This document shows positions 1-10,327 of a stretch of DNA of 64,000 nt, one piece after another. Numbering within the stretch: the first letter of the stretch is position 1; each line of letters starts with the position of its first letter. A model generated the notes under the pieces. That model saw only the letters and a list, made by a program, of their open reading frames with translations, was not told where the DNA came from and did no database searches. The position numbers were made by a program, and so were the translations under genes. This stretch comes from Symbiodinium natans. Its lineage: Eukaryota; Sar; Dinophyceae; Suessiales; Symbiodiniaceae. Location: the NCBI GenBank assembly GCA_905221605.1, contig CAJNDS010000047.1, positions 126,001-190,000 of the forward strand, read 5' to 3'.

Positions 1-59
1 ACTGATAAGCAACAAATGCTGTGGAGGTTTCAATGCTTCACATGTACATCTGAAACCAA

Positions 60-216
60 GCGCAACCAATGACAACCATGCTTCAAGCACAACCAAGCAC
101 GACCATGCTTCAAGCACAACCAAGCACGACCATGCTTCAAGCACGACCACGCTCAAGCACAACCAAGCGCAACCAAGCGCAACCAAGCGCAACCAATCAC
201 AACCATGCTTCAAGCG
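60..216. repeat. minisatellite, about 10-bp core AACCAAGCGC
   Basis: The core AACCAAGC(G/A)C recurs, interleaved with a longer CATGCTTCAAGC module. Units are imperfect. The frame open across it is low-complexity and is not treated as a gene. Confidence 0.75.
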
Positions 217-491
217 ATGGGTTTAAGTGCTTCAGAGTAAGCAACAGCAAAAATAAATGCAAACAAGCAGTGCAATTCATTGATAAGCACCTTTTTTTCA
301 ACCTTGCGGTTCTGGTGTTTGGAGTGACAACCCAACCGGCGACAATGCTCGTCTGTAGAGAACATCGCTCAAGCAAAAGTTGGAAACCCTTACGTCTTAG
401 ACCCTTCTACGTGTGGAGCCTTGGAGGTTTAAGGGTTAGTTAGAAAGTTTATTTTAGGGACTTAGTGGGTTTCCTTCAAGATTCTTTCCGC

Positions 492-1139
492 TCACTTGGG
501 CACGCTGGATGAAGAGCTCTTGTCGGTGCCCTTCTTCTTGTCGTCGGTGCTCTTCTTCTTGTCGTCGGTGGTGCCCTTCTTGTCGTCAGTGGTGCCCTTC
601 TTGTCGTCGGTGGTGCCCTTCTTGTCGTCGGTGGTGCCCTTCTGCTTGTCGGCGGTGCCCTTATTGTCGTCGGTGGTGCCCTTCTTGTCTTTCTTGTCCT
701 TCTTGTCATCGCTGTCCTTCTTCGGCATCGCTTTTGACTTGGCATGGCTCTTGTTCTTCACAGCCTTGCGAGCCTTGCGTTCATTCTCATCCATCTCGCG
801 AGTTGTGATGACCGCGTTGTCCTCAAAGCCCCATTTGAACATTCCCTGTCTGGCATGTTTGTAGAGCGAGCCCTTGCCCTCAACTGTGAAGTCGAGCACG
901 GGGTCTTGCACGATGGTGGTCTTGATGAAGCCCATCTTTCGCAACTCCTTCTCATGAGTTGTCCATAGCTTCATTCGCAAATCTTTGAATGTATCCGATG
1001 GTGAGAGCACCACGATGAACTCCTTGTTGCTGATGATAATCTTGAGGGTGATACTCTCAGGTTTCTGGGTCTTCTTGCCACCACCCATGTTGTTGATTTT
1101 CTCTTTAACAAAGTCATACTTCAAGCCGAGCATGAACAT
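492..1139 (-). CDS. hypothetical lysine-rich repeat-tail protein, C-terminal part
   Basis: I do not recognise the family. The frame is open above 1139, but the first ATG is at 1139, giving about 215 residues. Residues about 18-110 look globular, with a beta-rich start (ITLKIIISNKEFIVVL) faintly reminiscent of a ubiquitin-like fold; that likeness is only an impression. The last 60 or so residues are 7-residue repeats of the type KGTTDDK, encoded by a 21-bp tandem repeat at about 530-700, ending in a Ser run and VPK. The tail is strongly charged and probably disordered. The frame overlaps the end of the upstream frame (1114-1326), so both may be one gene of about 275 codons broken by a one-base shift near 1140-1157, or joined by an intron not seen here. 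The reverse-frame open stretches are shadows of the repeat. Confidence 0.5.
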   Translation of the reverse strand: MFMLGLKYDFVKEKINNMGGGKKTQKPESITLKIIISNKEFIVVLSPSDTFKDLRMKLWTTHEKELRKMGFIKTTIVQDPVLDFTVEGKGSLYKHARQGMFKWGFEDNAVITTREMDENERKARKAVKNKSHAKSKAMPKKDSDDKKDKKDKKGTTDDNKGTADKQKGTTDDKKGTTDDKKGTTDDKKGTTDDKKKSTDDKKKGTDKSSSSSVPK

Positions 1140-1326
1140 TGTCTCCTTGAGTTGCAATGTCCGTCATTTTGTTAATCTCTGCGATGAACTCTTGGGGAAG
1201 GTCTTCGTAGGGGTTCTCTGTGCTCTCATCACTCTCACTCTCACTTGAGGTGTCCTCCTCAAGTTCTTTGGCTTGAAGAGCTTCAGCCATCTCACGATCA
1301 ACATCATATCCACCCTTTGAAGACAT
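1114..1326 (-). CDS. hypothetical acidic protein, probable N-terminal part of the gene below it
   Basis: A 70-codon frame starts at ATG 1326. It is acidic, with a Ser/Asp/Glu run (EEDTSSESESDESTENPYEDL) at about residues 23-43. It ends 26 bp inside the next frame, which continues on the same strand one frame away. The sensible reading is a single protein that should pass from this frame into the 492-1139 frame near 1140-1157. No homologue is recognised. It could instead be a short independent upstream frame. Confidence 0.4.
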   Translation of the reverse strand: MSSKGGYDVDREMAEALQAKELEEDTSSESESDESTENPYEDLPQEFIAEINKMTDIATQGDNVHARLEV

Positions 1327-1331
1327 GGCTT

Positions 1332-1652
1332 ATGGCGACTGTGAAGAAGTCAGGAAATGACGCTTTGATGAAGCGAAAGGCTTCAGAAATCAAGAATGCT
1401 TCTGATGCTTCAACACATGCTGACTGCTTTGTACCGGACATGAGGCTAGAGAAAAAACCATCACAAGCACCCACAAAACGAAAAACGACCCCTAAAGCAC
1501 TTAACAAAATCAAAACGAAAGAGGTGGAACACGAAGCCCCAGAAAAAATAACGAATGAGGCGCGACATGAAAAAATGAAGAGAAAAGAAAAACGAAGCAG
1601 ACGACGAGAAACGGGGAACGAAGAAGGAAGCGAAGCAAGAAAAAACGAATAA
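1332..1652 (+). CDS. possible Lys/Glu-rich hypothetical protein, divergent from the gene at its left
   Basis: An open frame from ATG 1332 gives about 106 residues, very rich in Lys, Arg and Glu (for example KKSGNDALMKRKASEIK). It starts 5 bp from the opposite-strand ATG at 1326. No domain is visible, and composition alone could keep the frame open. It may be an exon of a larger gene or no gene at all. Confidence 0.25.
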   Translation: MATVKKSGNDALMKRKASEIKNASDASTHADCFVPDMRLEKKPSQAPTKRKTTPKALNKIKTKEVEHEAPEKITNEARHEKMKRKEKRSRRRETGNEEGSEARKNE

Positions 1653-2235
1653 GGAACCCAGAACCCCAGATCCTGAGCCCTAGCCCCTGAATCCTTGTTT
1701 TCCCTATTTTTGGGGGAGGGGGTGTTACGGCTTAGAGGTTTAGGGGTTTTGGTTTCGTTGCCCAACTTCAAAAGCCTTCAAGCCCCACTATTTTGAGCGC
1801 TTTGCGGGTTCAGGTTCACAGTCTGGGGTTTAAGGCTTAGGGGTTTACAGGGATTGTTGAAGTTTGAGCATACCGAGGTGGTTTAAGGGGCTTTTCTGGG
1901 GGCCACGGGATGGCTTGGAAGGTTTTGGGGGGTTGGATCTACAAATAGGGGTATCCCTTTTCTACCCCTAAGTAGCATGGAATCCTGCAAACGGGACCCC
2001 AAAAAAGATCCCCTATGTTCGGAAACCCCGCATGGTTGTAAGGTTGTTTAGGGGCTTACGGCTTTAAGGGCTTAGGAATTTATCCTTTCCTGGTTGAGAT
2101 TTCCAGGGTTTAGGGTTCAGGGTTGTTCCCTACGCCAGAGCCTATTTGAGGGCTGTAGAGTTTATGAGGGAGAGGGTTTAGGGTTTCGGGTTTAGGGTTT
2201 AGGGTGCAGGGTGCAGGTCTCAGGAGGAACTCGCT
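1653..2235. other. non-coding, first telomeric-type tracts
   Basis: No gene seen. It holds scattered degenerate TTTAGGG words, a diverged IR-D element (listed separately) and a short G-strand array at about 2174-2206. Confidence 0.5.
1926..2033. mobile_element. IR-D MITE-like element, diverged copy
   Basis: Its ends read CTACAAATAGGGG and the complement of CCCCTATGTTCGGAAACCCC. Arrangement and words match the IR-D copies at 47876 and 61135, but it is the most diverged one. Confidence 0.4.
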
Positions 2236-2348
2236 TAAACCCTAAACCCTAAACCCTAAACCCTAAACCCTAAACCCTAAACCCTAAACCCTAAACCCTA
2301 AACCCTAAACCCTAAACCTGAATAAACCCTAAACCCTAAACCCTAAAC
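2236..2348 (-). repeat. telomeric-type array (CCCTAAA)n, about 16 units
   Basis: Nearly perfect, with one interruption (CCTGAATAAA) near 2318-2328. Confidence 0.95.
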
Positions 2349-3615
2349 AGGGGGTAGGAGCCCGTTCTCTGTAAAAGTCAGACGTGAAACCCCGGCATCC
2401 AAGCTCTTCAGGTTCAGGGCTTAGGGTTTAAGGTTGAGGGAAAGGGGTCAACCGGAAAGTATGTTGGAAGCAGGCGATAACCCTAAACCCTAAACCCTTA
2501 AACCGAGAAGGAGCAGGTTATGGGTGGTGTTGTTGCCTGAGGTTCATGGGCTCCCCTACGACCCCCTAAACCCTAAACCCTAAACCCGAAACCCTAAACC
2601 CTCTTTATCACGACTGCCCTGTTTCCGCGGCGCTCTGCCCAACCCAAGCTGTCGCGCCAACCCAAGCTGTTCACTGCCTGTCTTCCCTGGCCCTGCCTCC
2701 ATGGCTTTAATTAGCCCCTTCCAAGCTGTCTTCGCTGACCCTGCCTCGCCTTTCCGTCTGCTGCAGCTTTGTGCCTGCTCCATGCACCTTGTGGAGGTCC
2801 CCAAAAGGGCGTGAGTGCTGACTCATGTGATGCTTTGTAAAAAAACACAAGGTCTTAACTCCTTGAGAGTTGTAAGTGGGCGGTCTTGGGGTGGGTAGGT
2901 CTGCAGACTACCGTGCGCTCCCAAAGCGCGCTCCCGTTTGGCACGCCCTAAACCAGGAACCCTGAACCATGAACTACCCCCACCCCACCCCCCTCCCCCC
3001 CCTCCCCTATAGGTTCTCCAGGCTCATGGGGCAATTTCAGACCTTCTACTAGGGGTTAGGGTAAGTTTAGGGTTCATGGTTTCAGGTTTGGGGTTTAGGG
3101 TTTAAGGTTTGGGGCTTCCCTAGGTGGTGACTACTGCCCCCGACGGTTCGGCGCAACTCCTCTCGGAGTCACAGATTCTCCAACTAGGGTTTAGGGTTTA
3201 GGGTTTAGGGTCACGCATCCAAGTAGTTCAGAAGACGCTATCAAGCTCATCCGATCCGGCGCTGCTCAGGCAGGCGCGAAACTAGTCAACCTAAACAGAC
3301 CCTGACGACTTGTGCGCAAATAGGGTTTAGGGTGCAGGGCCGAGGTCTGAACCCATAAAGGTGTAGGGCTGAGGGTTCAACCCTAAACCCTAAATCCTAA
3401 ACCCTAAACCCGAAACCCTAAACCCTAAACCCCTAAACTCTAAACCCAAAACCCTACAGTAAAATAGCCCTAAGCCCTAAACCCCAAACTTTGCGGGCTT
3501 CGGACTTCAAGGGCCCTTGCTCCCTGAAGATGCGATTCCCCGCCTGAAGAAATGATCCCCCTCCGGCAGATGCCAATCCTGGCTGGGCTCAGGTCCTTTA
3601 GGGCTTCGACTCGAG
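2349..3615. other. non-coding with short arrays on both strands
   Basis: No gene seen. Short arrays: C-strand at 2478-2503, 2563-2602 and 3379-3456; G-strand at 3054-3112 (degenerate) and 3185-3211. Between them lie GC-rich single-copy segments without a usable frame. A C-rich run sits at about 2979-3006. Confidence 0.6.
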
Positions 3616-3680
3616 GGGTTTAGGGTTTAGGGTTTAGGGTTTAGGGTTTAGGGTTTAGGGTTTAGGGTTTAGGGTTTAGG
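3616..3680 (+). repeat. telomeric-type array (TTTAGGG)n, about 9 units
   Basis: Near-perfect TTTAGGG units; a second three-unit block follows at about 3717-3738. Confidence 0.9.
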
Positions 3681-3920
3681 CTCGAGGGCTTTAGCTTTCG
3701 GTTTTTAGGGTCGATGGGGTTTAGGGTTTAGGGTTTAGCTCTTGAGAAGGAACTTACACTAAGTCAAAAGACAAACAGCTTAGGACTTGTGGATGCTGTT
3801 TGGGGGATGGAGTAAGAGGACTCAGTTCCTGTTTCTGTCAGAGCACACACAGACACACGAAACTTCTTGGGGTCTTGTTTAGGGTTTGGGTTTTAGGTTT
3901 AGGGCTTCGAATCAGTTATC

Positions 3921-4168
3921 CTTGGTAGCCAAGCACCCATGTTCTCATAAGGGTACCCCTTTTTGGGGTTGGTTACTTCCCTCAACCCTAAACCCTAAAC
4001 CCTAAACCCTAAACCCTAAACCCTAAACCCTAAACCGTAAACCCTAAACCCTAAACCCTAAACCCTAAACCCTAAACCCTAAACCCTAAACCCTAAACCC
4101 TAACCCTAAACTCTAAACCCCAACCTAGAACCAACAAAACAGCAAAAGGGCATGACTGGGCTACCAAG
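3921..4168. mobile_element. IR-F MITE-like element carrying a telomeric array
   Basis: The ends are inverted: CTTGGTAGCC at 3921 and GGGCTACCAAG ending at 4168. The left arm (GGGGTTGGTTACTT) and right arm (TAGAACCAACAAAAC) are adjacent in the 51712-51824 copy, where TTACTT is followed directly by TAGAA. Here the array 3984-4120 lies between them. Confidence 0.65.
3984..4120 (-). repeat. telomeric-type array (CCCTAAA)n, about 19 units
   Basis: Mostly perfect; it loses register at the right end (CTAACCCTAAACTCTAAACCCC). It lies inside an IR-F element. Confidence 0.95.
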
Positions 4169-4760
4169 TACCGCCTAGGCATGGTGCGCTTGGGCGTTCA
4201 GTGCCGCCGTCGGTTTAGGGTTTAGAGGGTAGAGGGTCTAGGGTTTAGGGTTTAGGGTTTCGCCAAGATTGAAAACTGGAGTATATGTTGGTGTACAATT
4301 GCATTTTGACCATTTCTCAAAGTTATGGTCCCGTTTTGGGTGCCGAGAATCACTCCAAAGCTCAACCCCCAAACCCCCAAACCCCCAAAACCTCCAAAAC
4401 CCGCAAAACCCGCAAAACCCCCAAACCCCCCAAACCCCCCAAAATTTTTGGGCCTGGGGATCCTAGCTGGTCTCAAAGGGGTAAAGCTGGCAGAGTCTTG
4501 GTTTCGGGACTTCGGCACTCTCAAGCACCCTTTTCAACCCCCAAGGTTCAGGGTTTAGGGATTAGGGTTTGGAGTTTAGGGTTTAGGGTTTGGGGTTTAG
4601 GGTTCAGGGATTAGGGTTTGGGGTTTAGGGTTTGGGGTTTAGGGTTTAGGGATGTGGGCTTGGGGTTTGGGGTTTTTGGTTTAAGGTTTAGGCTCGAGGG
4701 GATCAAGACTCCTTCAAGCCTTGGGATGCCAAAAACGCTGCGACGGGGGGACCTTAATCT
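4169..4760. other. non-coding; variant repeat tracts
   Basis: G-strand array at 4212-4260, a C/A-rich tract of CCCCCAAA/CCCGCAAA words at 4362-4441, and a long variant G-strand tract (TTTGGGG/TTTAGGG mixed) at 4548-4690. Open frames here are repeat-encoded Pro/Asn or Gly/Phe runs, not genes. Confidence 0.6.
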
Positions 4761-4973
4761 TCTCTTTGCTTAAGAACCCACCCCTAAACCCTAAACCCTA
4801 AACCCTAAACCCTAAACCCTAAACCCTAAACCCTAAACCCTAAACCCTAAACCCTAAACCCTAAACCCTAAACCCTAAACCCTAAACCCTAAACCCAAAG
4901 ATGAAAGATGACAACTCCTATGTTGCCTGATTATAAGCATATTTTTGTTTTGTGCTTCTTATCCAAACAGTAG
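4761..4973. mobile_element. IR-B MITE-like element carrying a telomeric array
   Basis: The left arm ends TTTGCTTAAGAACCC and the right arm runs AAAGATGAAAGATG to TTCTTATCCAAACAGTAG. In the IR-B copy at 48360, AAGAACCCC is followed directly by AAAGGAATAA. Here array 4782-4896 lies at that point. Confidence 0.6.
4782..4896 (-). repeat. telomeric-type array (CCCTAAA)n, about 16 units
   Basis: Essentially perfect units, entering and leaving the IR-B arms through CCC triplets. Confidence 0.95.
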
Positions 4974-5283
4974 TAATCCAACTGGCCCAATAGACTGGTT
5001 CAGGGGTGTTGGGTTTAGGGTTGAGGGTCGCCGCAGACTCGATTTACATTCAGCTCCTTACGCCAGTCTCTTAATTTTCGGAAGTTAAGTTTTAGGGTTC
5101 AGGGTTTAGGGTTTAGGGTTTGGGGTTTAGAAACCCAGCTCTGCACCCACAGTACGCGCCTCGCTGTCGTCTTCCTTAGGAAGAGAAGTGGGTGGAACGT
5201 GGCTCAAGGTTTGTGTTAAACCAAAGGCCACACTCCCTGCGTGGGCCTAAGCTGGGAAGTTTCAAAGCAAACCCGCCAAAAGT

Positions 5284-5379
5284 AACCCTAAACCCTAAAC
5301 CCTAAACCCTAAACCCTAAACCCTAAACCCTAAACCCTAAACCCTAAACCCTAAACCCTAAACCGTAGACCCTAAACCG
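5284..5379 (-). repeat. telomeric-type array (CCCTAAA)n, about 12 units
   Basis: Perfect units to 5364, then two variant units (CGTAGAC, CCTAAACCG). Confidence 0.95.
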
Positions 5380-5621
5380 TGTCTAGGGTTTCGCGCTTCG
5401 GGTTTGGGATTTGAGGTTTGGGGCCGAGGGCTCAGGCCTTGGATCTTTGGGTCTATCCCCAAGAACCTGGAGAGCCCCTAAACCCTAAACCCTAAACCCT
5501 AAACCCTAAACCCTAAACCCCCTACACCTTGGTCTACCTTCAAAGATGCTGGGAATGAAGGGCAGGCCCCTACATCCGTATGTTTCAGAGCTCTCAAAGA
5601 TGGGGTTGAGGCTTTTGGGCT

Positions 5622-5735
5622 CCTAGAGCCTAAAGCCTAAAGCCTAGAGCCTAAAGCCTAAAGCCGAAGTAGAGCCTAGAGCCTAGAGCCTAGAGCCTAG
5701 AGCCTAGAGCCTAAAGCCTAAACCCTAAAGCCTAA
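5622..5735 (-). repeat. variant 7-bp array, CCTAGAG / CCTAAAG
   Basis: The block keeps a 7-bp period but with unit CCTAGAG or CCTAAAG instead of CCCTAAA; six CCTAGAG units run consecutively near 5672-5711. This is local homogenisation of a variant. Confidence 0.85.
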
Positions 5736-6065
5736 CTCTTAGGGGCCCCAGTCGCAACGCGCGACCCTAGAACCACGCCCCCGCGAGACTGGAGACTTCA
5801 TTCTTTCCTCGCATCCTCGGCATCAAACAAGAAAGGTCTGATACCGCTGTAAAACGCCTGTCGGTGGGTGATATAGGGGCCTGAATAATTAGAATACGGT
5901 TCTTCTTTCTTCTTTTTTTTTTTTTTGGGGGGTGGGGGTGGGGGTTTATTCTAGTATACTTATAAAGGGACCATAAGAATGTGCCATTGGCAATTATTCC
6001 GACCCCTATGGTGGACGACGAGAGGCGTGTCCCTCAGCTTTCGGGTTGCGTTCACAGCTCTCTGC

Positions 6066-6230
6066 GATATCTGTTTATAGGGTTCTTAAGGCAGGGGGTT
6101 CAAGGGGGGTATGCAACACAAGGTTCGCTGATACCCCCCCGCCCCCTACTCCCTAAGGATTCCGAAGCTTCCCTTAAAGGTTCCCTAGGTACCTACCCCC
6201 CTTGAACCTCCCCCCCTTAAGCACCCGATA
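6066..6230. mobile_element. IR-E MITE-like element
   Basis: Left arm TTCTTAAGGCAGGGGGTTC AAGGGGGGTA; right arm is the inverse (TACCCCCCTTGAACC...CCTTAAGCA). The interior holds GGTTCCCTAGGTACCTA. A second copy is at about 53093-53172. Confidence 0.6.
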
Positions 6231-6298
6231 ATCTTTCGCCCCCTGTGCAGCTCGTGGCAAAGCCTTGAACCCAGCTTTTGAGCCCCGAGCCGAAGACC

Positions 6299-6388
6299 CA
6301 AACCCTAAACCCTAAACCCTAAACCCTAAACCCTAAACCCTATAAACCTTAAACCCTAAACCCTAAACCCTGAACCCTAAACCCTAAA
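6299..6388 (-). repeat. telomeric-type array (CCCTAAA)n, about 12 units
   Basis: Two variant units in the middle (TATAAACCTTAAA, CCTGAAC). A short G-strand block follows at 6457-6489. Confidence 0.95.
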
Positions 6389-6614
6389 CAACTTAGAAGC
6401 CCTAAGCCCTAAACTGTCAACCCTACCCTAAAGCCCCAAGTTTCGAGGATGGCGTATGGGGTTTAGGGTTTAGGGTTTAGGGTTTAGGGGTTGCTTTTCG
6501 CACCCTGAAGCTTCAGAATGAAGTAAGGGTTTCCTTACTTACGGAATTTGGTACCTACATCCCATCTCTAAACGTTCCCTGTACCTTAGACTGTGTGAAC
6601 TTTGAACGCTCGAG

Positions 6615-6713
6615 CCACTATTTGCTTAAGAAACCCCCCAAAAAGCAGAACCCTGATAACGGCAACATGGGGATTATTCATATATATTTGGGGGCTTCTT
6701 CAGCAAACTGTAG
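6615..6713. mobile_element. IR-B MITE-like element
   Basis: Ends CCACTATTTGCTTAAGAAAC and, inverted, GGGGGCTTCTTCAGCAAACT. The AT-rich centre contains GGGGATTATTCATATATA. A short frame crossing it (6595-6798) is not considered coding. Confidence 0.65.
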
Positions 6714-6980
6714 CGAATCCCTTACAAACCTCTATAAACCCGAAACTCAAAGCCCGAGCCGCGCAGCCAAAATCTTAGACTTGGACATAAAATATTAACC
6801 CCCTACATTGATAGGGATGTTCTCCCTGCACACTTTGAACAGTCCTGAATCGGGACTATAATAGGGGGTACGATAAACCCTATCAAGGCTCGCAAAAAAA
6901 GTATGCAGAAGCTCGCTTGACATAAGCATCAACAAAGCTATGTTGTGGGACCCGATGGGCGCCAGGGTGCTTGACAAGCA

Positions 6981-7140
6981 CCCTAAACCCTAAACCCTAA
7001 ACCCTAAACCCTAAACCCTAAACCCTAAACCCTAAACCCTAAACCCTACACCCTACACCCTAAACCCTAAACCCTAAACCCTAACCCTAAATCCTAAACC
7101 CTAAACCCCCAAACCCTAAACCCTAAACCCCCAAACCCCT
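6981..7140 (-). repeat. telomeric-type array (CCCTAAA)n, about 22 units
   Basis: Starts at GCACCCTAAACC. The last third has CCCTACA, CCCTAAAT and CCCCCAAA variants. Confidence 0.95.
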
Positions 7141-8230
7141 AAAAGCTTCTTTAAGTCGTGGTTTCAGGAACACGCCCTTCCATGTCAAGCGGAAGTCGAC
7201 ATCTTTTCGCACATGGCAAAAGGGCGGACCACCGATGGTTCAACGCCTTAGGGCCCTTAAGGGAGGGGGGGGGTTTAGGGTTTAGGGTTTAGGGTTTAGG
7301 GTTTAGGGTTTAGGATGTAACCCAAGGTTCCCTAACATCCGCCCGCATGAACTCCCCCGCCTTCCCTGGAGGACTCTATAAAACTAAGGTTCTGAGGAAG
7401 AAGCTCCGCTCCAGTCCCAGAACGTGGCTCTGCCAGTGGTCGATAGAACCCCACTGGGGTCATACTCAGTCTCCGCTGGTGGCGCGAAGGGGGTTAGGGT
7501 TTAGGGTTTCGTGTTTAGGGTTTAGGGTTAAGTGTTTCGTGCCTACCTAAAACTCTTGGGCCCTTGGGCCCCCCCCAGAACCCAAGAATTGAGGCCCCAC
7601 GCTAGGTGGTACCCTCTGTTGGGGGGTCCATTGGAGCCTGAGGGTAGGGTATAAATGGTGCTTCGGATGAAAGGTTTACATAGGGCATAGGGAACTCAAA
7701 ATACTCAAACGAAGGCCGGCCGGCCTGCTTGGTAGACCTCGGACGCTCCATGAGTTTGCCCCTCAACCCTCAACCCTAAACCCTAAACCCTAAACCCTAA
7801 ACTCTAAACCCTAAACCCTAACCCCTAGTCGGGCTTCAGGCCAACCATCTTCGGGATGATGGCCTCGTCTGGGAAGTTTCCACCGACGCGTACACTGAGG
7901 ACGTCCAACCACGACAGATCAACATAGCACCGAAGGCCAGCGAAGATCTTTAAAAGCCGGAACTCGCACACAAAACCCTGGTAACCAGTAAGCGTTGTCC
8001 CTGGGTGTAGGGTTAGGGTTTAGGGTTTAGGGCTTTGGGTTTAGGGTTTAAACTTTCAACTTCGTCCCTAGCCCCGCCCTGCCCCACCGGCCTTAATTTC
8101 CTTTTGGGTAGGCAGTGGTCGAACACACCCTGCGAGGGAGCCCCACGTGGGTTTAGGGTTTAGGGTTTAGGGTTGCCTAAGCACAACCAAGAGGGAACTG
8201 CACGAAAAGGGCCTCCCCAGCCCAATTGCG

Positions 8231-8327
8231 CCTAAACCCGAAACTCTAAACCCTAAACCCTAAACCCTAAACCCTAAACCCTGAACCCTAAACCCTAAAC
8301 CCTAAACCCTAAACCCTAAACCCTAAA
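8231..8327 (-). repeat. telomeric-type array (CCCTAAA)n, about 14 units
   Basis: The first two units are variant (CCCGAAA, CTCTAAA), the rest near perfect. Confidence 0.95.
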
Positions 8328-8912
8328 GCGGGCTCATGGTGTTCCTTCAGGGGAACAAGGAAGCTGCTCAGAATGAGAATGGTGGGAATTCGAGTTCCTA
8401 GCACTCTGCATTCCTGCGGAGGCAAGCACTTCAAACGGTGCAGGGTTTGTGAACCCTAAGCCCTGAACCCTAAACCTAAACCCTAAACCCTAAACCCTTA
8501 ACCCTAAACCCTAAACCGTTCAAGGAACCTGACAGAGTCAGGGTTTATCACCCTGCGACTTGTACGGCGCTGTGGCATCGACAGAGCCTTTCTTGCTTGT
8601 GGCGACCCTGAAGTTGCCCTAAACCCTAAACCCTGAACCCTAAACCCTAAACCCTAAACCCTGAACCCCAAAACCCTAAATGCTCCGTGCAGCCGGGAGG
8701 CTGCCTGAAGGCTCCCAGGAAAAACCTTGATAGATCTAAGGATCGATGGCTCGATGGGCTGCCAGGCCGCGTCAGGGGCGGGTGATCGCCCTAAACCCTA
8801 AACCCTAAACCCTAAACCCTAAACCCTCCTTGAGCCGGAGCCCTGATGGCACCACCCCTCCGCAGCCGGGATCCGACGAAAATGGGTCCAGTGTAGCACT
8901 AGATGGACTGCG

Positions 8913-8978
8913 GTTTAGGGTTTAGGGTTTAGGGTTTAGGTTTAGGGTTTAGGGTTTAGGGTTTAGGGTTTAGGGTGT
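8913..8978 (+). repeat. telomeric-type array (TTTAGGG)n, about 9 units
   Basis: One unit lacks a G (TTTAGG TTTAGGG near 8937). Confidence 0.95.
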
Positions 8979-9644
8979 AGTGCAATTACCCCCCCAAATC
9001 CTTTTCAAACAATCAGTCCCTACTTCCGGTTCCATAACAGTAGCACAAGGACCCTCGGGGTACTTTACAACTCTTACAACTGTAGTTGAGCAGCCGGCGC
9101 AGCTTGTTCTCAAATGGCAAGTTTGGCTGTTGATGCCCGCAGCCCTAACCCTTATAAAACTCTAAACTCTGAAAGCCGATAGTTAGCATTGAGAGACTTC
9201 GACGCGCACCCAAGCCTAGCGCTCATCTGCAGAAAGCCCTACACAAGCACTAGAGCTACATCTGCATGAATGTTTTTCAAAGCTGGGAATAAACAAGGGC
9301 CCTAAATGGTTTTGATAGGGACTCTAAAGAAATCTTTCCATGCTGCAAGCCCCAAGTCCTTAACTCCGCGAGGCCTGTACTTGAACCCTGTAAACCCTGG
9401 TGCCCTCAACCCTAAACCCTAAACCCTAAACCCTAAACCCTAAACCCTAAACACTTCTGAGCAAGCTGCGAGGATGTGCTGAGGGGCACATCGCGGACAC
9501 ACATCGATAGAACTCTCGGAGGAGCGCAGGCGTCCTCTTCGTTTCTGAAGCGGGCAGAGGTCGGGCTTTGTGCTTGAAGCTGCGCAGGGCGAGATACCCC
9601 AAGAAAGGCGTTCAAGCACAGTCCAGGATTCCTCAGAAGACTTT

Positions 9645-9746
9645 GAGGGTTGACGAAAATAAGGGACCCCTAACATAGAAATAGTAAGATTCCCTTATAA
9701 TATTATCAGGACCCCAATAAGGTACCCCGAATTTCGGAACACCCGC
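9645..9746. mobile_element. IR-D MITE-like element
   Basis: Ends GAGGGTTGACGAAAATAAGG and, inverted, CCCCGAATTTCGGAACACCC; the centre has GATTCCCTTATAATATTATC. It matches the 47876 copy throughout and lacks an internal array. Confidence 0.65.
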
Positions 9747-10051
9747 TTTGGAAACAACCAGTCAAACGCCAACCAGCCTTCTGAAGGCAAGGGTTTAGGG
9801 TTTAGGGTTTCGGGTTTAGGGTGTAGGCAACCTTCCCCCAAAAACACTTCCTAACCTCAAGTGCCAGACCTCTAAATTCCCCCCCCCCCTACCAAAAAAA
9901 ACAAAAAAAACAAGCCCTCACCCGAGTACAAGCTTTGGGCTTAGGGTCTAGGGCTTAAGGTTTTAGGGTACTAAACCCTCCAGAAATATAAGATCTTCGG
10001 TTCACCGGAGCAGGTCAAGCACAAGCCGTGCTTAGTTCAGTCAAATGTGTT

Positions 10052-10240
10052 GCTGTCAAAATGATGATCCCTTTTCGGGTACCCTAAACCCTAAACCCTA
10101 AACCCTAAACCCTAAACCCTAAACCCTAAACCCTAAACCCTAAACCCCAAACCCTAAACCCTAAACCCTAAACCCTAAACCCTAAACCCTTGCCTTCGTG
10201 TTATGATAAGGATCCAAAAAGGGACCATAATCTTGACAGC
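10052..10240. mobile_element. IR-H inverted-repeat element with target-like duplication and internal telomeric array
   Basis: Left arm GCTGTCAAAATGATGATCCC; the right arm reads inversely GCTGTCAAGATTATGGTCCC. A 14-bp direct repeat, TCAAATGTGTTGCT, lies at 10041-10054 and 10244-10257 beside the arms and looks like a target-site duplication. Array 10081-10190 fills the centre. A related copy without the array is at 55944. Confidence 0.65.
10081..10190 (-). repeat. telomeric-type array (CCCTAAA)n, about 16 units
   Basis: Begins in GGGTACCCTAAACC within the IR-H left arm; one CCCCAAA unit. Confidence 0.95.
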
Positions 10241-10327
10241 CACTCAAATGTGTTGCTAATCCATCCTTGCCAAGGGCTCCCACGCTGGCAGGAAGAGGGA
10301 CAAGGAACTGTTGGCAGATGGCTGGGA

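Larger units (their letters stand above)
4974..6065. other. non-coding; arrays and a T/G-rich tract
   Basis: No gene seen. Besides the arrays listed separately there are a short G-strand block at 5094-5130, a C-strand block at 5475-5521 and a T-run followed by a G-run at 5911-5946. Confidence 0.55.
7141..10040. other. non-coding mosaic of short arrays and unique segments
   Basis: No gene seen. Short arrays not listed separately: G-strand 7273-7313, 7495-7530, 8009-8050, 8150-8175, 9789-9825; C-strand 7763-7827, 8448-8517, 8616-8680, 8789-8827, 9408-9451. The 100-250 bp segments between them are GC-balanced and mostly unrelated to one another by eye. Confidence 0.6.
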
